DNA of 44,322 nt from Acidobacteriota bacterium (GCA_013287135.1 JABDEK010000028.1:1-44322); one strand, 5' to 3'; counted from the first letter of the stretch, positions 33,094-41,723 are shown. Notes: generated by a model not told the origin, from the letters alone. Program-made: numbers and translations.

Positions 33094-33139
33094 GCTACGA
33101 ACCAGAAGGTCGGGAGTTCGAATCCCCCCGGGCGCGCCA
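33094..33139 (+). mobile_element. Attachment-site remnant: 3' half of tRNA-Arg(ACG)
   Basis: The 46 nt beginning GCTACGAACCAGAAGG reproduce the anticodon loop onward of tRNA-Arg(ACG). CTACGAA carries the anticodon ACG, followed by the 3' anticodon stem CCAGA, the variable loop, the T-arm with TTCGAAT, and an acceptor strand CGGGCGC followed by G and CCA. No matching D-arm or 5' acceptor strand precedes it, and the five nt before the loop do not pair with CCAGA, so this is not a complete tRNA. One A-C mismatch is present in the T-stem. This is the expected attR of a tRNA-targeting integrative element, with the 3' half displaced to the right end of the insertion. Confidence 0.7.
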
Positions 33140-33376
33140 TCTATTTCCAATGCACCAGCCCGCTGTAAATCGGGTGTGCCATCTACCTTTGGCACCGCTC
33201 TGGGTGCCGCCTGCGCTTCACGCAACCATTGCCAACTTCTGTTTTAGAAGTCCCGCCACGGTCTCCAGAACGGCACGCTGGTATACCGTACATCGCTGGT
33301 CCTGCTGAACAATTCTCTGAGTTTTTCCAATATGCTTTTCAACATGGCGGGTCTAGAAACCTCCGCATTCTTCAAA

Positions 33377-33841
33377 CTAGAACCGATCTTCGTTCACTTC
33401 AATCCAGTATCCGTCGGGATCCTGCAAATAGGTCTGGCGCACTCCGTCGGGGCGCAGCGTAACTTTCCCATCGCCTGCAAAGCTCCGGTATTTCACGTGC
33501 ATCTCGTCGAGGTGCGCGATGAACGCATCGAGTGACGCCACGCGAAATGCAAAGTGCACGTCGATATCTTGCCGCTGCGCCTCGCTTGCTCCTCCGGCCA
33601 CATGCAATTGCTCGTGGGCTCCGGCGCGGAACCAGATGTGCCGCCCGTCCTTGAACGGCTCGGCAATCTTCTCGAGCCCGATCACCTTTTCGTAGAAATC
33701 ACCGCTCTTCTCCAAGTCCCGCACGTGCACGGTCGTATGGTCGAATTCCGGCCGGCCCGGCCCAGCTGAACGCGACGGCGGCAACACCAGACTCAGCGAG
33801 GCAACCAACAACGAGAGGCCAGCGATCATTTTTCTGTTCAT
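33377..33841 (-). CDS. Secreted VOC/glyoxalase-like protein
   Basis: A 154-residue protein with an N-terminal signal peptide (MNRKMIAGLSLLVASLSLVLPP). One vicinal-oxygen-chelate domain follows. It begins with FDHTTVHVRDLEKSGDFYEKVIGL and ends in QTYLQDPDGYWIEVNE. The strand with HFAFRVAS lies in between. Typical metal ligands are the His of DHTT, the His of VHFAF and the Glu of WIEV. The ATG at 33,841 begins the signal; a longer frame upstream looks like noise. It may be a lyase, dioxygenase or binding protein in the periplasm. It is the first chromosomal gene right of the tRNA remnant. Confidence 0.75.
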   Translation of the reverse strand: MNRKMIAGLSLLVASLSLVLPPSRSAGPGRPEFDHTTVHVRDLEKSGDFYEKVIGLEKIAEPFKDGRHIWFRAGAHEQLHVAGGASEAQRQDIDVHFAFRVASLDAFIAHLDEMHVKYRSFAGDGKVTLRPDGVRQTYLQDPDGYWIEVNEDRF

Positions 33842-33946
33842 GGTTCGGAATCTTACACCGCACCAGGCAGGAATTGAAGGGAGATCGCCGACCACGGCGC
33901 CTCGGGAATGTGTCGGAGCAAACGAGCCGTCCTGGACGTAACAAGG

Positions 33947-34483
33947 TCACTTAACGCCCTTCTCTGCATCCCACGACCCTTGCTGCCGGCGCAACACCAC
34001 GATCTGCCCGATGTGGTAAGCGTTGTGCGTCCCGGTGTGCGCGATCTCGTTGGCCAGCTTCTGGAGTTTCGCGTCATCCATTGCCTCGATCGCCTTCTCC
34101 ATGTCGCTCAACACCTGGTCCAGCTTCTGCACCGTCTCTTTCCAGGCTTTATCGTCGAAGTTGTTGAATGTCTCTTCGTTGTTGCCGCTGAACGGCGAAG
34201 GCTTCTCGCCCTTCAGTTTCGCCAGTTCTTGCGTATTCCAGAACAGTAGGTGATGCGCCAACTGCCCGATGGAGTGATTCCCTTTGCCGTCGGACCACTT
34301 GGCTTGTTCCACCGTTACGCCGTCCAGCGCCACGCTTACCGGCACAAACCATTCCTTTTTGTTATGCGTGCTCCGCAGTTGCGCCAGCAGGACGCTCTTC
34401 AGCGTCACCGGCGCTTTGTCCTGCGCAAGAGCAGATGAACCCATCATCAGCACCAAAAATAAGAACGCAGCAGTTCGTTTCAT
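33947..34483 (-). CDS. Exported DinB-family protein
   Basis: A 178-residue protein with a signal peptide (MKRTAAFLFLVLMMGSSALAQ) and a DinB four-helix-bundle domain. Probable metal ligands are a His in the LAHHLLFWN helix and the His residues in HNAYHIGQ near the end. The ATG follows a strong GGAGGGGGT. DinB proteins are typically cytosolic thiol-dependent or metal enzymes of uncertain role, so an exported copy is notable. It is transcribed in the same direction as the VOC gene, 105 nt upstream of it. Confidence 0.75.
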   Translation of the reverse strand: MKRTAAFLFLVLMMGSSALAQDKAPVTLKSVLLAQLRSTHNKKEWFVPVSVALDGVTVEQAKWSDGKGNHSIGQLAHHLLFWNTQELAKLKGEKPSPFSGNNEETFNNFDDKAWKETVQKLDQVLSDMEKAIEAMDDAKLQKLANEIAHTGTHNAYHIGQIVVLRRQQGSWDAEKGVK

Positions 34484-34611
34484 CTGATAGACCCCCTCCG
34501 GTTCCCTTGGACGCGACAAACCTCAGCTAGGCGCTTTCGACCGGCGCACATGCCCGGTAAACGCGCCGCCGCTTCACTTTTCCGCGGACCCAAGAGCGTT
34601 CCGCAAAAAGC

Positions 34612-35829
34612 TCAGTCGGAGGAGGTTTCCGTTCGGGCAAAACTCTTCCCGTGTGCTTCTGTACCGGCCAGAAGCAGGATCACCAGGGCCGTGATTGTCA
34701 CAATTTCAAAGCTGGCCAGCGCCCACTGGTAGCCTCCGGCGTGTTCCCGCAGCGCGTACTCGATGGAATTGGTTGGCGATGCGAGCAGTATTCCCAACTG
34801 ATACGCGAGGCCCGGCATCAGACCGCGCGCCACGTCCGTGGACATCTCGTTCAAATGCACCGGGACAACCCCCCAGGCGCCTTGGACGCCCATCTGCATC
34901 ACGATGGCGCCGAGCACCAGGACCGGAACCGTGGCGCCGAAGGCCCACATGGGGATCGCCAACAGCGAAACCGCCAGCGCCGCTATCATGCCCTTGCGGC
35001 GTCCGGCTGCCTGCGACACAAAGCCAAACGCAATCGCGCCAACAACCGCGGCGATGTTGTAGATGATGGCGATATTCGCCACCATCGCGTCGGAAACCTT
35101 GTGCACTTCCTTCAGAAAGTCCGGATACAAGTCCTGCGTCCCGTGCGACAGGAACATCATGAACGTCATCAGCACAACGAGATACACGAAGCGCTTCCAC
35201 TGCCCGCCGACGCTGCGCAGCACTTCCATAGTGCTCGCTGCTCGATTTTCCTTCCACGCTTCCGATTCCGGCACCTTAGTGCGGATGTACAGCGCCAGCA
35301 GTGCTGGCAGGGCCCCAATCCAGAACATTGGGCGCCAACCCCAATGCGGCAGCACCAGCCGCGCAGCCACCGCGGCCAGCAAGTACCCGTTCGAGTAGCC
35401 ACTCTGCAGGATGCCGCTGAGCACTCCGCGCCAGCGCTTCGGAGCAGATTCGAGAGCCAGCGACGCGCCCACGCCCCACTCTCCGCCCATACCAATGCCG
35501 AACAGCGCGCGCAAAACCAGAAACATGGTGTAGTTGCTAGAAAATCCGCACAGCAGCTCGATGATCGAAAAATAAATTACGTTGGCCATTAGCGGAATAC
35601 GCCGGCCGTAACGGTCCGCGAGCAACCCAAAGAGCAGTGCGCCGATCGGGCGAAAAGCCAACGTGGCGAAAGTAGTGAAAACGATGGCTTTCTTCGTTAC
35701 GCCGAACTGCTGCGCCAGCGTGTCGTACAAAAACACGATCACGAAGAAATCGAACGCATCCAGCGTCCAGCCGAGAAATCCGGCCAGTACCGCGTGGTAG
35801 CTTTTGCCTGTAGGTTGCGGCCCGCTCAT
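34612..35829 (-). CDS. MFS transporter (sugar/organic-acid type)
   Basis: A 405-residue major-facilitator protein with about 12 hydrophobic segments. The signature GLLADRYGRRIP (about 64-75) lies between helices 2 and 3, and GMGGEWGVGASLALE lies in helix 4. The second half repeats the six-helix pattern, including a VSQAAGRRKG loop. The layout resembles the sialic-acid/lactate-type proton symporters of the SHS or related families. Substrate cannot be read from the sequence. It is 67 nt from the next leftward gene, an amidohydrolase, and may import its substrate. Confidence 0.85.
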   Translation of the reverse strand: MSGPQPTGKSYHAVLAGFLGWTLDAFDFFVIVFLYDTLAQQFGVTKKAIVFTTFATLAFRPIGALLFGLLADRYGRRIPLMANVIYFSIIELLCGFSSNYTMFLVLRALFGIGMGGEWGVGASLALESAPKRWRGVLSGILQSGYSNGYLLAAVAARLVLPHWGWRPMFWIGALPALLALYIRTKVPESEAWKENRAASTMEVLRSVGGQWKRFVYLVVLMTFMMFLSHGTQDLYPDFLKEVHKVSDAMVANIAIIYNIAAVVGAIAFGFVSQAAGRRKGMIAALAVSLLAIPMWAFGATVPVLVLGAIVMQMGVQGAWGVVPVHLNEMSTDVARGLMPGLAYQLGILLASPTNSIEYALREHAGGYQWALASFEIVTITALVILLLAGTEAHGKSFARTETSSD

Positions 35830-35896
35830 ATCGCTCGGTTTTTCGTGTGGATTGGCGTGTCCCCGTTACGGCCTGCTGGTCTGAATCCGCGCCCTG

Positions 35897-37408
35897 CTAG
35901 TTTGTGAGCGGCGCGCGCGCGGCGCGGCCCGGCAAAACACCATCGACAAGTTTGCTGTCCTTCACTACCAGAACTCCGTTCACCAACACGAACGGAATCC
36001 CCTCGGATGCCTGCAGCGGCTCGTCAAACGTAGCTTTGTCGATGACGCGATTCGGATCGAAGATCGTTATGTCCGCATCCGCACCCACGCGAATCCGTCC
36101 CTTGTTCTTGAAGATGGGCGCCCGTTTCTCCAGCCGTTGTGCCGGCATCAGCGTCATCTTGCGTAGCGCGGTCATCAGGTCCAGTGCTTTCTCTTCACGA
36201 ACGTAGTGGCCCAGCACGCGGGCATAGCTGCCCTGCCCGCGCGGGTGAATCTTCGGCCCGGTGATGGGCATGCCATCGCTGCCGATCATCACGATCGGGC
36301 TCGACACCGCCGCACGCGCTGCTGCTTCCGGAATCGCGTGAATTACCACGATACCGCCCTGCTTCCGGTATTTCTCAAACGTCTCCACGGTCAGCCGCTC
36401 TCCGGTGTCCGCCCACTGAATATCGTGAAAATCGATGCCCATGCGCTGCTGCCATCCCGGATCGAAGATGGCCGACTCCAGCGCGGTGCTCGCCGCGGTG
36501 TAGGGATAGCACTCGGTGGTCACGTCAAGGCCGTGCTTCTGCGCACCTTCCACCATGGCGATCAGCTGCGGCGTATTCTTCAACCCCATGCTGGTAATGT
36601 GCACCACCTGTAGCGGCGCCCCGGTCGCTGCCGACGCAGCAATCACTTCCTCAATAGCGTTCAGCCCCGTCTCCGGCTCAATCAGCCCTGCATACCGCAA
36701 ATGCACATGGACCGGCGCGTGGAACTTCGCGGCCACTCGAAACGCTTCGACAATCTCCCAGCGGGTCGCCCCGGGCGTGTAATTGATACCCATGCCTTCC
36801 GCCAGCGCCCCCTGCTTCATGCCGGTCTCGAGCATTTCCAGTATTTCCGCTAGCTCCTCCGGCTTCGCGGCGCGGTGAAAGAGTTCTTCGGCATTCTCCA
36901 CGCTTCTGGCCCCGCTGATCGATCCGGCGGCCACGCCACTCATAGCGGCAGCGCGAACAGGAATGTGCCCGATGCTCACTCCGAAATTGATTAGCGATTT
37001 CCCCTCCCGCTCGGCGTACCACTTGGCCACATCGTCGGTACCGCCCTCCAGCTCGAGCGAAGTGGTCACTCCGTCGCGTGCCTGAAATCCGTAATTGCGC
37101 GGCTCCTGCCCATGCTCGTGCGGATCGATAAATCCCGGTGCTACTACCATCCCCTTCGCGTCAATCGAATTCTTCCCGCTCAGCGCGCCCTCCGAGATCG
37201 CGGCAATCTTTCCGTCGCGAATCCCCACGCTGCGCACCGCATCCAGCCCGGACTCCGGATCCATCACCCGGCCATTCACAATCACGGTGTCATAGGCCGC
37301 GTCGCTCGTCGCTCGCGCCACAACAGTCCGCACCACCAACAGGAGCGCCGCTATCGCCATCATCGTCGCAAGGAAACGTGCTGCGATTCTTGCCGGAGAA
37401 TCGACCAT
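35897..37408 (-). CDS. N-acyl-D-amino-acid deacylase (D-aminoacylase family)
   Basis: A 503-residue amidohydrolase of the D-aminoacylase family. The ATG at 37,408 gives an N-terminal hydrophobic signal or anchor (MVDSPARIAARFLATMMAIAALLLVVRTVV), with GGGGGG-rich sequence before it. The family marks include GRVMDPESGLD near the start and GFIDPHEHGQE carrying the metal-binding His pair. A DGVTTSLELEGG strand follows, and VVHITSMG and a late SDGMP contribute metal and substrate residues. It hydrolyses N-acyl-D-amino acids, perhaps in the periplasm. The leftward MFS gene could be a transport partner. Confidence 0.85.
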   Translation of the reverse strand: MVDSPARIAARFLATMMAIAALLLVVRTVVARATSDAAYDTVIVNGRVMDPESGLDAVRSVGIRDGKIAAISEGALSGKNSIDAKGMVVAPGFIDPHEHGQEPRNYGFQARDGVTTSLELEGGTDDVAKWYAEREGKSLINFGVSIGHIPVRAAAMSGVAAGSISGARSVENAEELFHRAAKPEELAEILEMLETGMKQGALAEGMGINYTPGATRWEIVEAFRVAAKFHAPVHVHLRYAGLIEPETGLNAIEEVIAASAATGAPLQVVHITSMGLKNTPQLIAMVEGAQKHGLDVTTECYPYTAASTALESAIFDPGWQQRMGIDFHDIQWADTGERLTVETFEKYRKQGGIVVIHAIPEAAARAAVSSPIVMIGSDGMPITGPKIHPRGQGSYARVLGHYVREEKALDLMTALRKMTLMPAQRLEKRAPIFKNKGRIRVGADADITIFDPNRVIDKATFDEPLQASEGIPFVLVNGVLVVKDSKLVDGVLPGRAARAPLTN

Positions 37409-37545
37409 GCCACCCCCCAAAGTGCGTTTTGCCGCGCCAAGTTTCGTCGCCACGCTTTGCGGTGTCAAACGATTTCTCCGGACGTGTTCACGTCGGCAAG
37501 TTATCGCCGGATTGCAAAACACAAGGCTATTCGACGCAGCACCGG

Positions 37546-37586
37546 AGAAAGAAAGGCCCCGGGCCGCAGGGGGAGGCGACCCGGGG
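37546..37586 (-). terminator. Intrinsic terminator for the leftward small-gene pair
   Basis: On the minus strand CCCCGGG (37,586-37,580) pairs with CCCGGGG (37,563-37,557), and a T-rich run TTTCTTT (37,554-37,548) follows. It lies 60-100 nt beyond the stop of the gene ending at 37,647. The stem is GC-rich, but the T-run is interrupted by C. Confidence 0.5.
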
Positions 37587-37646
37587 TGGGGGTACAGCTG
37601 AGGGGGGCCGGAGGAAACTCGCTCGCAGTACAGAGGCAGTACAGAG

Positions 37647-37844
37647 TTAGTGGACGGTTTGCACTGCTAACTGGCAAATCTGACGCAATTCTTCATAGGT
37701 AAAAAACGTCTCTTCCTGCTCGCCGGCGTGTTCGGTGAGTCCGAGTCCGGATTCGGAAGAAATCTGGCGCAATTCGCTTTCGGACATGCCGAGAAGGACC
37801 GCTGCGCGGCGCGTGGTAACGAATTTGAGGTCTTGGTTTTTCAT
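37647..37844 (-). CDS. Small HTH-like (MerR/excisionase-type) protein
   Basis: A 65-residue protein beginning MKNQDLKF with a GAGGA 8 nt upstream. A GTG 15 nt earlier overlaps the previous stop and is an alternative start. The sequence VTTRRAAVLLGMSESELRQI has the helix-turn-helix of small MerR-like/excisionase proteins. The last third contains YEELRQICQLAVQ. It lies just downstream of a 68-residue gene and ends in a terminator, so the two form one transcript. It may be a DNA-binding regulator. Confidence 0.6.
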   Translation of the reverse strand: MKNQDLKFVTTRRAAVLLGMSESELRQISSESGLGLTEHAGEQEETFFTYEELRQICQLAVQTVH

Positions 37845-37855
37845 GGTCGGTATCC

Positions 37856-38062
37856 TCACGCAGGCAGCAGGGCCATCGCGTCCTGCTCTACCGCCAAAAT
37901 CATGACTTTATAGATATCCACGTCCCAGCCATCGCCGATGCGCATGCGGACCGTTTCTCCGCCATCCTTCAGCAGCTTGCCGCGCAGAGGCACTCTAATG
38001 TCGCCCAATGCCACTTGCAGCACCACCGGCTGCCCGATCCACGGTTGATACGCGCTGTCCAT
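37856..38062 (-). CDS. Small hypothetical protein
   Basis: A 68-residue protein starting at the ATG after GAGGGAGGGG. It is beta-rich (VVLQVALGDIRVPLRGKLL, ETVRMRIGDGWDVDIY) with an alternating hydrophobic pattern like a small barrel, and no Cys. It is the first gene of a two-gene leftward transcript with the HTH-like gene. No family recognised. Confidence 0.55.
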   Translation of the reverse strand: MDSAYQPWIGQPVVLQVALGDIRVPLRGKLLKDGGETVRMRIGDGWDVDIYKVMILAVEQDAMALLPA

Positions 38063-38277
38063 CGCCCCTCCCTCAAGTACATCCGGCTTGCACAGAGAGA
38101 ATGGCGCTGGGCACCGCGGCTCACAATGGTACAGCGAGGGTACCGGACTAGTAAGATCGTACTGTCGATCCCCGCTTGCCCCAAAACAGGGCAATTGCCA
38201 TAGAAGTACGTCGGTACTGACCGAAAGGGACGGCCGGTCCATAGGGTGGTGCAGCCCTTTCCGGCATCCTTATTAAC

Positions 38278-39177
38278 GTGACGAGCGAGAAGCATTCCGG
38301 CCGGGAGAACGCGCAGGTCGCGGAGACGCGCCCGGGAGTTGGCTTGGCGCTGGGCGGCGGATTTGCGCGCGGGTTCGCGCATTTGGGCGTTCTGCGTGCG
38401 CTGGAGCAGCACAATATTCCTGTTACGCATATTGCCGGCTCGAGTGTGGGCAGCATTCTTGGCGCGGCTTATGCCAGCGGCGCTCCGCTGGAGCGCATTG
38501 TAGAGTGCTGCCGCGGATTGCGATTTCGCGACATCGCCAGATGGCGAGTTTCGCGTCTGGGATTGGCTAGCAACCAGCGCCTGGCTGGCTTGATCGAGCG
38601 GGTGTTCGAGTCGCGGCAATTCGAGGATTTGCGGATTCCGGTGGCGGTGGTCGCGACAGACTTGACTTCGGGCGATCCGGTGGTCTTCACGCAAGGCAAT
38701 CTGGTGGATGCGATTCGCGCGAGTTGCGCGTTCCCTGGGCTGTTCGAGCCGGTGGAGATCGGCACGCGCTGCCTGGCGGATGGCGGCCTGGTAGCTCCGG
38801 TTCCAACCCAAGCGGCCCGCTCGATCGGGGCTCCGATTGTGATTGGCGTTTCTGTGGGCATGCAGGACGGTTATCGCGGAGCGCCGACGAACGTTTTTCA
38901 GGTGGTGTCACGGGCGGTGAGCGCCGCGCAGAAACATCAAATCGAGCTTTGGGAGAAGCACGCGGATTTGGTGCTGCGTCCGGATGTCCAGTCGCTGGCG
39001 TGGGACGATTTCGCGCGCGCGGACGAAGCTATCGAAGCCGGTGCCGCCGCGGCGCGGCGCGCGTTGCCGCGCATCCAGAAATTGCTCGGACTGGCGGTTC
39101 CGGATGCGGCAGCCCAGGCGGCGAAATTGGAAGCGGAAGACAAAGCGTACCTATGGCTCGCGGAGACCCTGCGATGA
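38278..39177 (+). CDS. Patatin-like phospholipase (RssA-type)
   Basis: A 299-residue cytoplasmic-type patatin. It has the oxyanion-hole motif LALGGGFARGFAHLGVL, the nucleophile elbow GSSVG with Ser56, and the DGG with Asp168. These three elements are in the correct order and spacing for the Ser-Asp dyad lipases of the RssA subgroup. No signal peptide is present. The start is GTG with no strong ribosome-binding site. It opens a rightward group with DedA and a HAD phosphatase, so a role in lipid or envelope turnover is plausible but inferred. Confidence 0.88.
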   Translation: MTSEKHSGRENAQVAETRPGVGLALGGGFARGFAHLGVLRALEQHNIPVTHIAGSSVGSILGAAYASGAPLERIVECCRGLRFRDIARWRVSRLGLASNQRLAGLIERVFESRQFEDLRIPVAVVATDLTSGDPVVFTQGNLVDAIRASCAFPGLFEPVEIGTRCLADGGLVAPVPTQAARSIGAPIVIGVSVGMQDGYRGAPTNVFQVVSRAVSAAQKHQIELWEKHADLVLRPDVQSLAWDDFARADEAIEAGAAAARRALPRIQKLLGLAVPDAAAQAAKLEAEDKAYLWLAETLR

Positions 39178-39419
39178 ATCGACTGGCGATGCTGCTTCCC
39201 TCCGTTGCGGTTCTGCTGGTGCTCTGGCAGGAATGCGGCGAGAATCCGGCGCTTTTCTGCTACCGTATTGGACTGGGTGCTTTTGCTACGGTGCGTTTGC
39301 GCGCGCTGGTTCCCGTGCCGGCCTGGCGGGCTAATTTTCGGCGCCCCTCGAGGAACCGCTTCGCGTGCTTGAATCCATCCGACACCTGCTGCACTCGATT
39401 TACGACGTCGAAGGACTGA
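39174..39419 (+). CDS. Small possible membrane peptide bridging patatin and DedA
   Basis: An ATGA overlap with the patatin stop opens an 81-codon frame that starts MNRLAMLLPSVAVLLVLWQ, a possible membrane helix. The remainder is Arg-rich and overlaps the DedA start by 55 nt. The tail does not look like a conserved domain. It may be a real small gene or chance; the ATGA junction is the main support. Confidence 0.3.
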   Translation: MNRLAMLLPSVAVLLVLWQECGENPALFCYRIGLGAFATVRLRALVPVPAWRANFRRPSRNRFACLNPSDTCCTRFTTSKD

Positions 39420-40009
39420 TTAGCTGGGGCGGGCCGCTGCTGGTCTCCATCATCGTCTTCATTGAAACCGGATTCTTCGTAGGCTTCTTCCTTCCTGGCG
39501 ATTCCCTGTTGGTTACCGCTGGTGTTTTTGCTGCAGCCGGAAAAATTCCGCTGTACTGGCTTCTAGCGCCGGTGATGCTATGCGCGATTGCGGGCGACCA
39601 GATTGGTTACTGGATCGGACGGGGAGCGGGAAAATCGTTGTACAGCCGCAAGGAATCCTTCTTGTTTCGGCGCAGTCATTTACAACGCGCGCGCGAGTTT
39701 TACGAGAAGTACGGCGGAAAGACGGTCATTCTGGCGCGCTTCGTTCCCATCATCCGCACGTTTTGCCCACTGGTGGCTGGGGCTGCCGGAATGCCGTATT
39801 CCCGCTATCTCACTTACGACATTGGTGGCGGGATTCTGTGGGTAGGCAGCATGATTCTGGGCGGGTATTTTCTGGGGCGTTCGGTGCCGAACATCGGACA
39901 GCGTATTCATTATGTGATTGCGGTGGTGGTAGTGCTTTCGCTGCTGCCGGCGGTGATCAGCATCCTGCGCGCCCGTAAGGCGAGCCGCACAAGCAGGGTT
40001 GCCGCCTAG
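39365..40009 (+). CDS. DedA-family membrane protein
   Basis: A 214-residue inner-membrane protein of the DedA (SNARE-associated) family. It shows the typical first helix block ending in FFLPGDSLL, the GDQIGYWIGRGAG segment and the conserved ARFVPIIRTFCPLVAGAAGM motif, followed by two C-terminal helices. Proteins of this family help recycle undecaprenyl phosphate or flip lipids and need proton-motive force. The start is a GTG without a strong ribosome-binding site. It lies between the patatin and the HAD phosphatase. Confidence 0.88.
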   Translation: MLESIRHLLHSIYDVEGLISWGGPLLVSIIVFIETGFFVGFFLPGDSLLVTAGVFAAAGKIPLYWLLAPVMLCAIAGDQIGYWIGRGAGKSLYSRKESFLFRRSHLQRAREFYEKYGGKTVILARFVPIIRTFCPLVAGAAGMPYSRYLTYDIGGGILWVGSMILGGYFLGRSVPNIGQRIHYVIAVVVVLSLLPAVISILRARKASRTSRVAA

Positions 40010-40039
40010 AGTAGCGTAGAAGACCAAAGAGATTGAGTT

Positions 40040-40663
40040 GTGGCCTCCAGTCCTCCCATTCGCGCCGTGATTTTCGATATTGGCCGCGTGCTGATTCGTG
40101 TTGATCTCTCGCGGGCCATGGCTGGCCTTTCGCAGGCCATTCCGCTTACTCCTGACGAACTGTGGAAAGCGCTGCAAAACGATCCGCATTGGATGGACTG
40201 GCAGGAAGGGCGGATCACACCGCGCGATTGGCACCTGCACATCACCAAGCGGCTGGGCGGCTCGCTCTCCTTTGAGGAATTCACTGCTGCCTGGAACAGC
40301 GCTCTCGACCCAGAGCCCATTCAGCCTGAAGAGTTTTTGGCCGGGCTCGCCAGGAAGTACAAGATGGCAGTGCTGTCGAACACCGATCCGATCCATATGG
40401 CGAATGAGGAAGCGCGCTTCAGCTTCTTCCGGCATTTCCCGGTGCGCCTTTATTCCTATCGAGTGGGCGCCAGCAAGCCGAATCCGCTGATTTACCGCGA
40501 AGCGCTGCGCGGCTGCAAAGTAAAGGCGCAGGAAGCGGTCTTCATCGACGACGTGCCAGCCTACGTAGACGCGGCCAAGCGGTTAGGCATGCACGGAGTG
40601 GTATACTTGTCGCCTGATCAACTCGTTGCAGACCTTGCAGGCCTGGGCGTGAAAGCCGGTTGA
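40040..40663 (+). CDS. HAD-family hydrolase (YihX-type)
   Basis: A 207-residue HAD phosphatase. Motif I is IFDIGRVLI with nucleophile Asp13; the second position is Gly rather than Asp, as in the YihX group. Motif II is VLSNTD, motif III the Lys in ASKPNP, and motif IV is FIDDVP. A helical cap lies between motif I and II. The substrate is probably a sugar phosphate or nucleotide-type compound. It uses a GTG start, 30 nt after DedA. Confidence 0.8.
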   Translation: MASSPPIRAVIFDIGRVLIRVDLSRAMAGLSQAIPLTPDELWKALQNDPHWMDWQEGRITPRDWHLHITKRLGGSLSFEEFTAAWNSALDPEPIQPEEFLAGLARKYKMAVLSNTDPIHMANEEARFSFFRHFPVRLYSYRVGASKPNPLIYREALRGCKVKAQEAVFIDDVPAYVDAAKRLGMHGVVYLSPDQLVADLAGLGVKAG

Positions 40664-40734
40664 TCGCCCCATCATTTTGGCCGATCGGCCATCCCGTGGA
40701 GTCATGCTAGACTCGGCTGCGGTGGCATCGGTTG

Positions 40735-41346
40735 ATGGAATCCCGCGAGACCAATCCGACTAATCTGCGCGTTCTGACCATCGGGCATTCCGACCATGCG
40801 CTGGAGCACTTTTTGACGCTGTTGAAGGTTTATTCGGTGGATGTCGTGGCGGATACGCGGTCGTATCCTTATTCCAATTTTGCGCCGCAGTACGATCAGG
40901 AGCCGCTGCGAACGGCAGTGCAGAGCGCCGGGCTGCAATACGTGCACCTGGGCAAAGAGCTGGGCGGACGGCCTGACGGCGAGGAATTTTACGATGCGAA
41001 GGGCCACGTTCTTTACGACAAGGTAGCGGCGACCGAGATTTTCAAGGCGGGGATTGCGCGAATCGAGCAAGGCATTCGCAAATACAACGTAGCGTTGCTG
41101 TGCTCCGAGGAAAATCCGGCGGGTTGCCATCGTCGGCTGCTGGTCGGGCGCGTGCTAACGGACGCCGGAATCCAGGTAGGGCATATCCGCGGCGACGGCC
41201 GGCTGCAGCCGGAAAGCGAACTGGCACAGGAACTGGACGCCAAGCATCCGCAACTGGATCTTTTCGCAAGCGCCGAGGCTCCTGAATGGAAATCTATTCC
41301 ATCGGTTTTACGAAAAAAACGGCCGAGCAGTTCTTCAGCCTTCTGA
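40735..41346 (+). CDS. DUF488 family protein (first of tandem pair)
   Basis: A 203-residue protein starting at ATG 40,735. It carries the DUF488 pattern: a TIGHS...F start, a VADTRSYPYSNFAPQYD segment, a YVHLGKELGGR strand and the LLCSEENPAGCHRRLLV motif, with two Cys plus His-Arg-Arg. The function of DUF488 is not established; nucleic-acid or nucleotide enzymology has been suggested from context. The C-terminal Ser/Lys/Arg tail is disordered. It overlaps the second DUF488 gene by 61 nt. Confidence 0.85.
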   Translation: MESRETNPTNLRVLTIGHSDHALEHFLTLLKVYSVDVVADTRSYPYSNFAPQYDQEPLRTAVQSAGLQYVHLGKELGGRPDGEEFYDAKGHVLYDKVAATEIFKAGIARIEQGIRKYNVALLCSEENPAGCHRRLLVGRVLTDAGIQVGHIRGDGRLQPESELAQELDAKHPQLDLFASAEAPEWKSIPSVLRKKRPSSSSAF

Positions 41347-41723
41347 AGAGCGCGGGCATCCGGCGGCTGCTGGATGTGCGTCTGAATAACATTTCACAAT
41401 TAGCGGGTTTTGCGAAGCGTGATGATCTGCGCTTCTTTCTGCGGGAAATCTGCGGCGCGGAATATATCCACGAGCCGCTGCTCGCGCCCACGCAGGAGAT
41501 CCTGGACGAATACAAGAAGAACAAGGGAAGCTGGCATGAATACGAGGGGAAATTCCAGGCACTGATGGCGGAGCGCAAAATCGAAGAGAAGCTAGATCAA
41601 TCCGCCTTTGCGGCACCCACCGTGCTGCTGTGCAGCGAGGTGAGGCCCGAGCAGTGCCACCGACGGCTGGTCATCGAGTACCTGGCGGCGAAGTGGGAGC
41701 CTTTCGAGGTCCGGCACCTGTAA
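41286..41723 (+). CDS. DUF488 family protein (second of tandem pair)
   Basis: A 145-residue minimal DUF488 protein. It has the YSIGFT start, a LLDVRLNNISQLAGFAK segment and the LLCSEVRPEQCHRRLV motif, so the key Cys, His and Arg positions are kept. It is clearly paralogous in layout to the preceding gene but diverged and lacks the tail. The pair overlaps in opposite reading phases and should be co-expressed, perhaps forming a heterodimer with the dual-OB-like protein next to it. Function unknown. Confidence 0.85.
   Translation: MEIYSIGFTKKTAEQFFSLLKSAGIRRLLDVRLNNISQLAGFAKRDDLRFFLREICGAEYIHEPLLAPTQEILDEYKKNKGSWHEYEGKFQALMAERKIEEKLDQSAFAAPTVLLCSEVRPEQCHRRLVIEYLAAKWEPFEVRHL

Noticed and set aside
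33020..33139. A complete tRNA gene ending at the CCA at 33,139
   Set aside because: Only the part from the anticodon loop to the 3' end matches. No 5' acceptor strand, D-arm or paired 5' anticodon stem precedes it, so it is an attachment-site remnant.
33038..33308. Short ORFs across the tRNA remnant on both strands
   Set aside because: They run through the tRNA-derived sequence, have no ribosome-binding sites and mutually overlap, so they are chance frames.
34651..35592. A 313-codon rightward frame inside the MFS gene
   Set aside because: It is antisense to a clear 12-helix transporter and is His/Arg/Gln-rich, typical of shadow frames in GC-rich genes.
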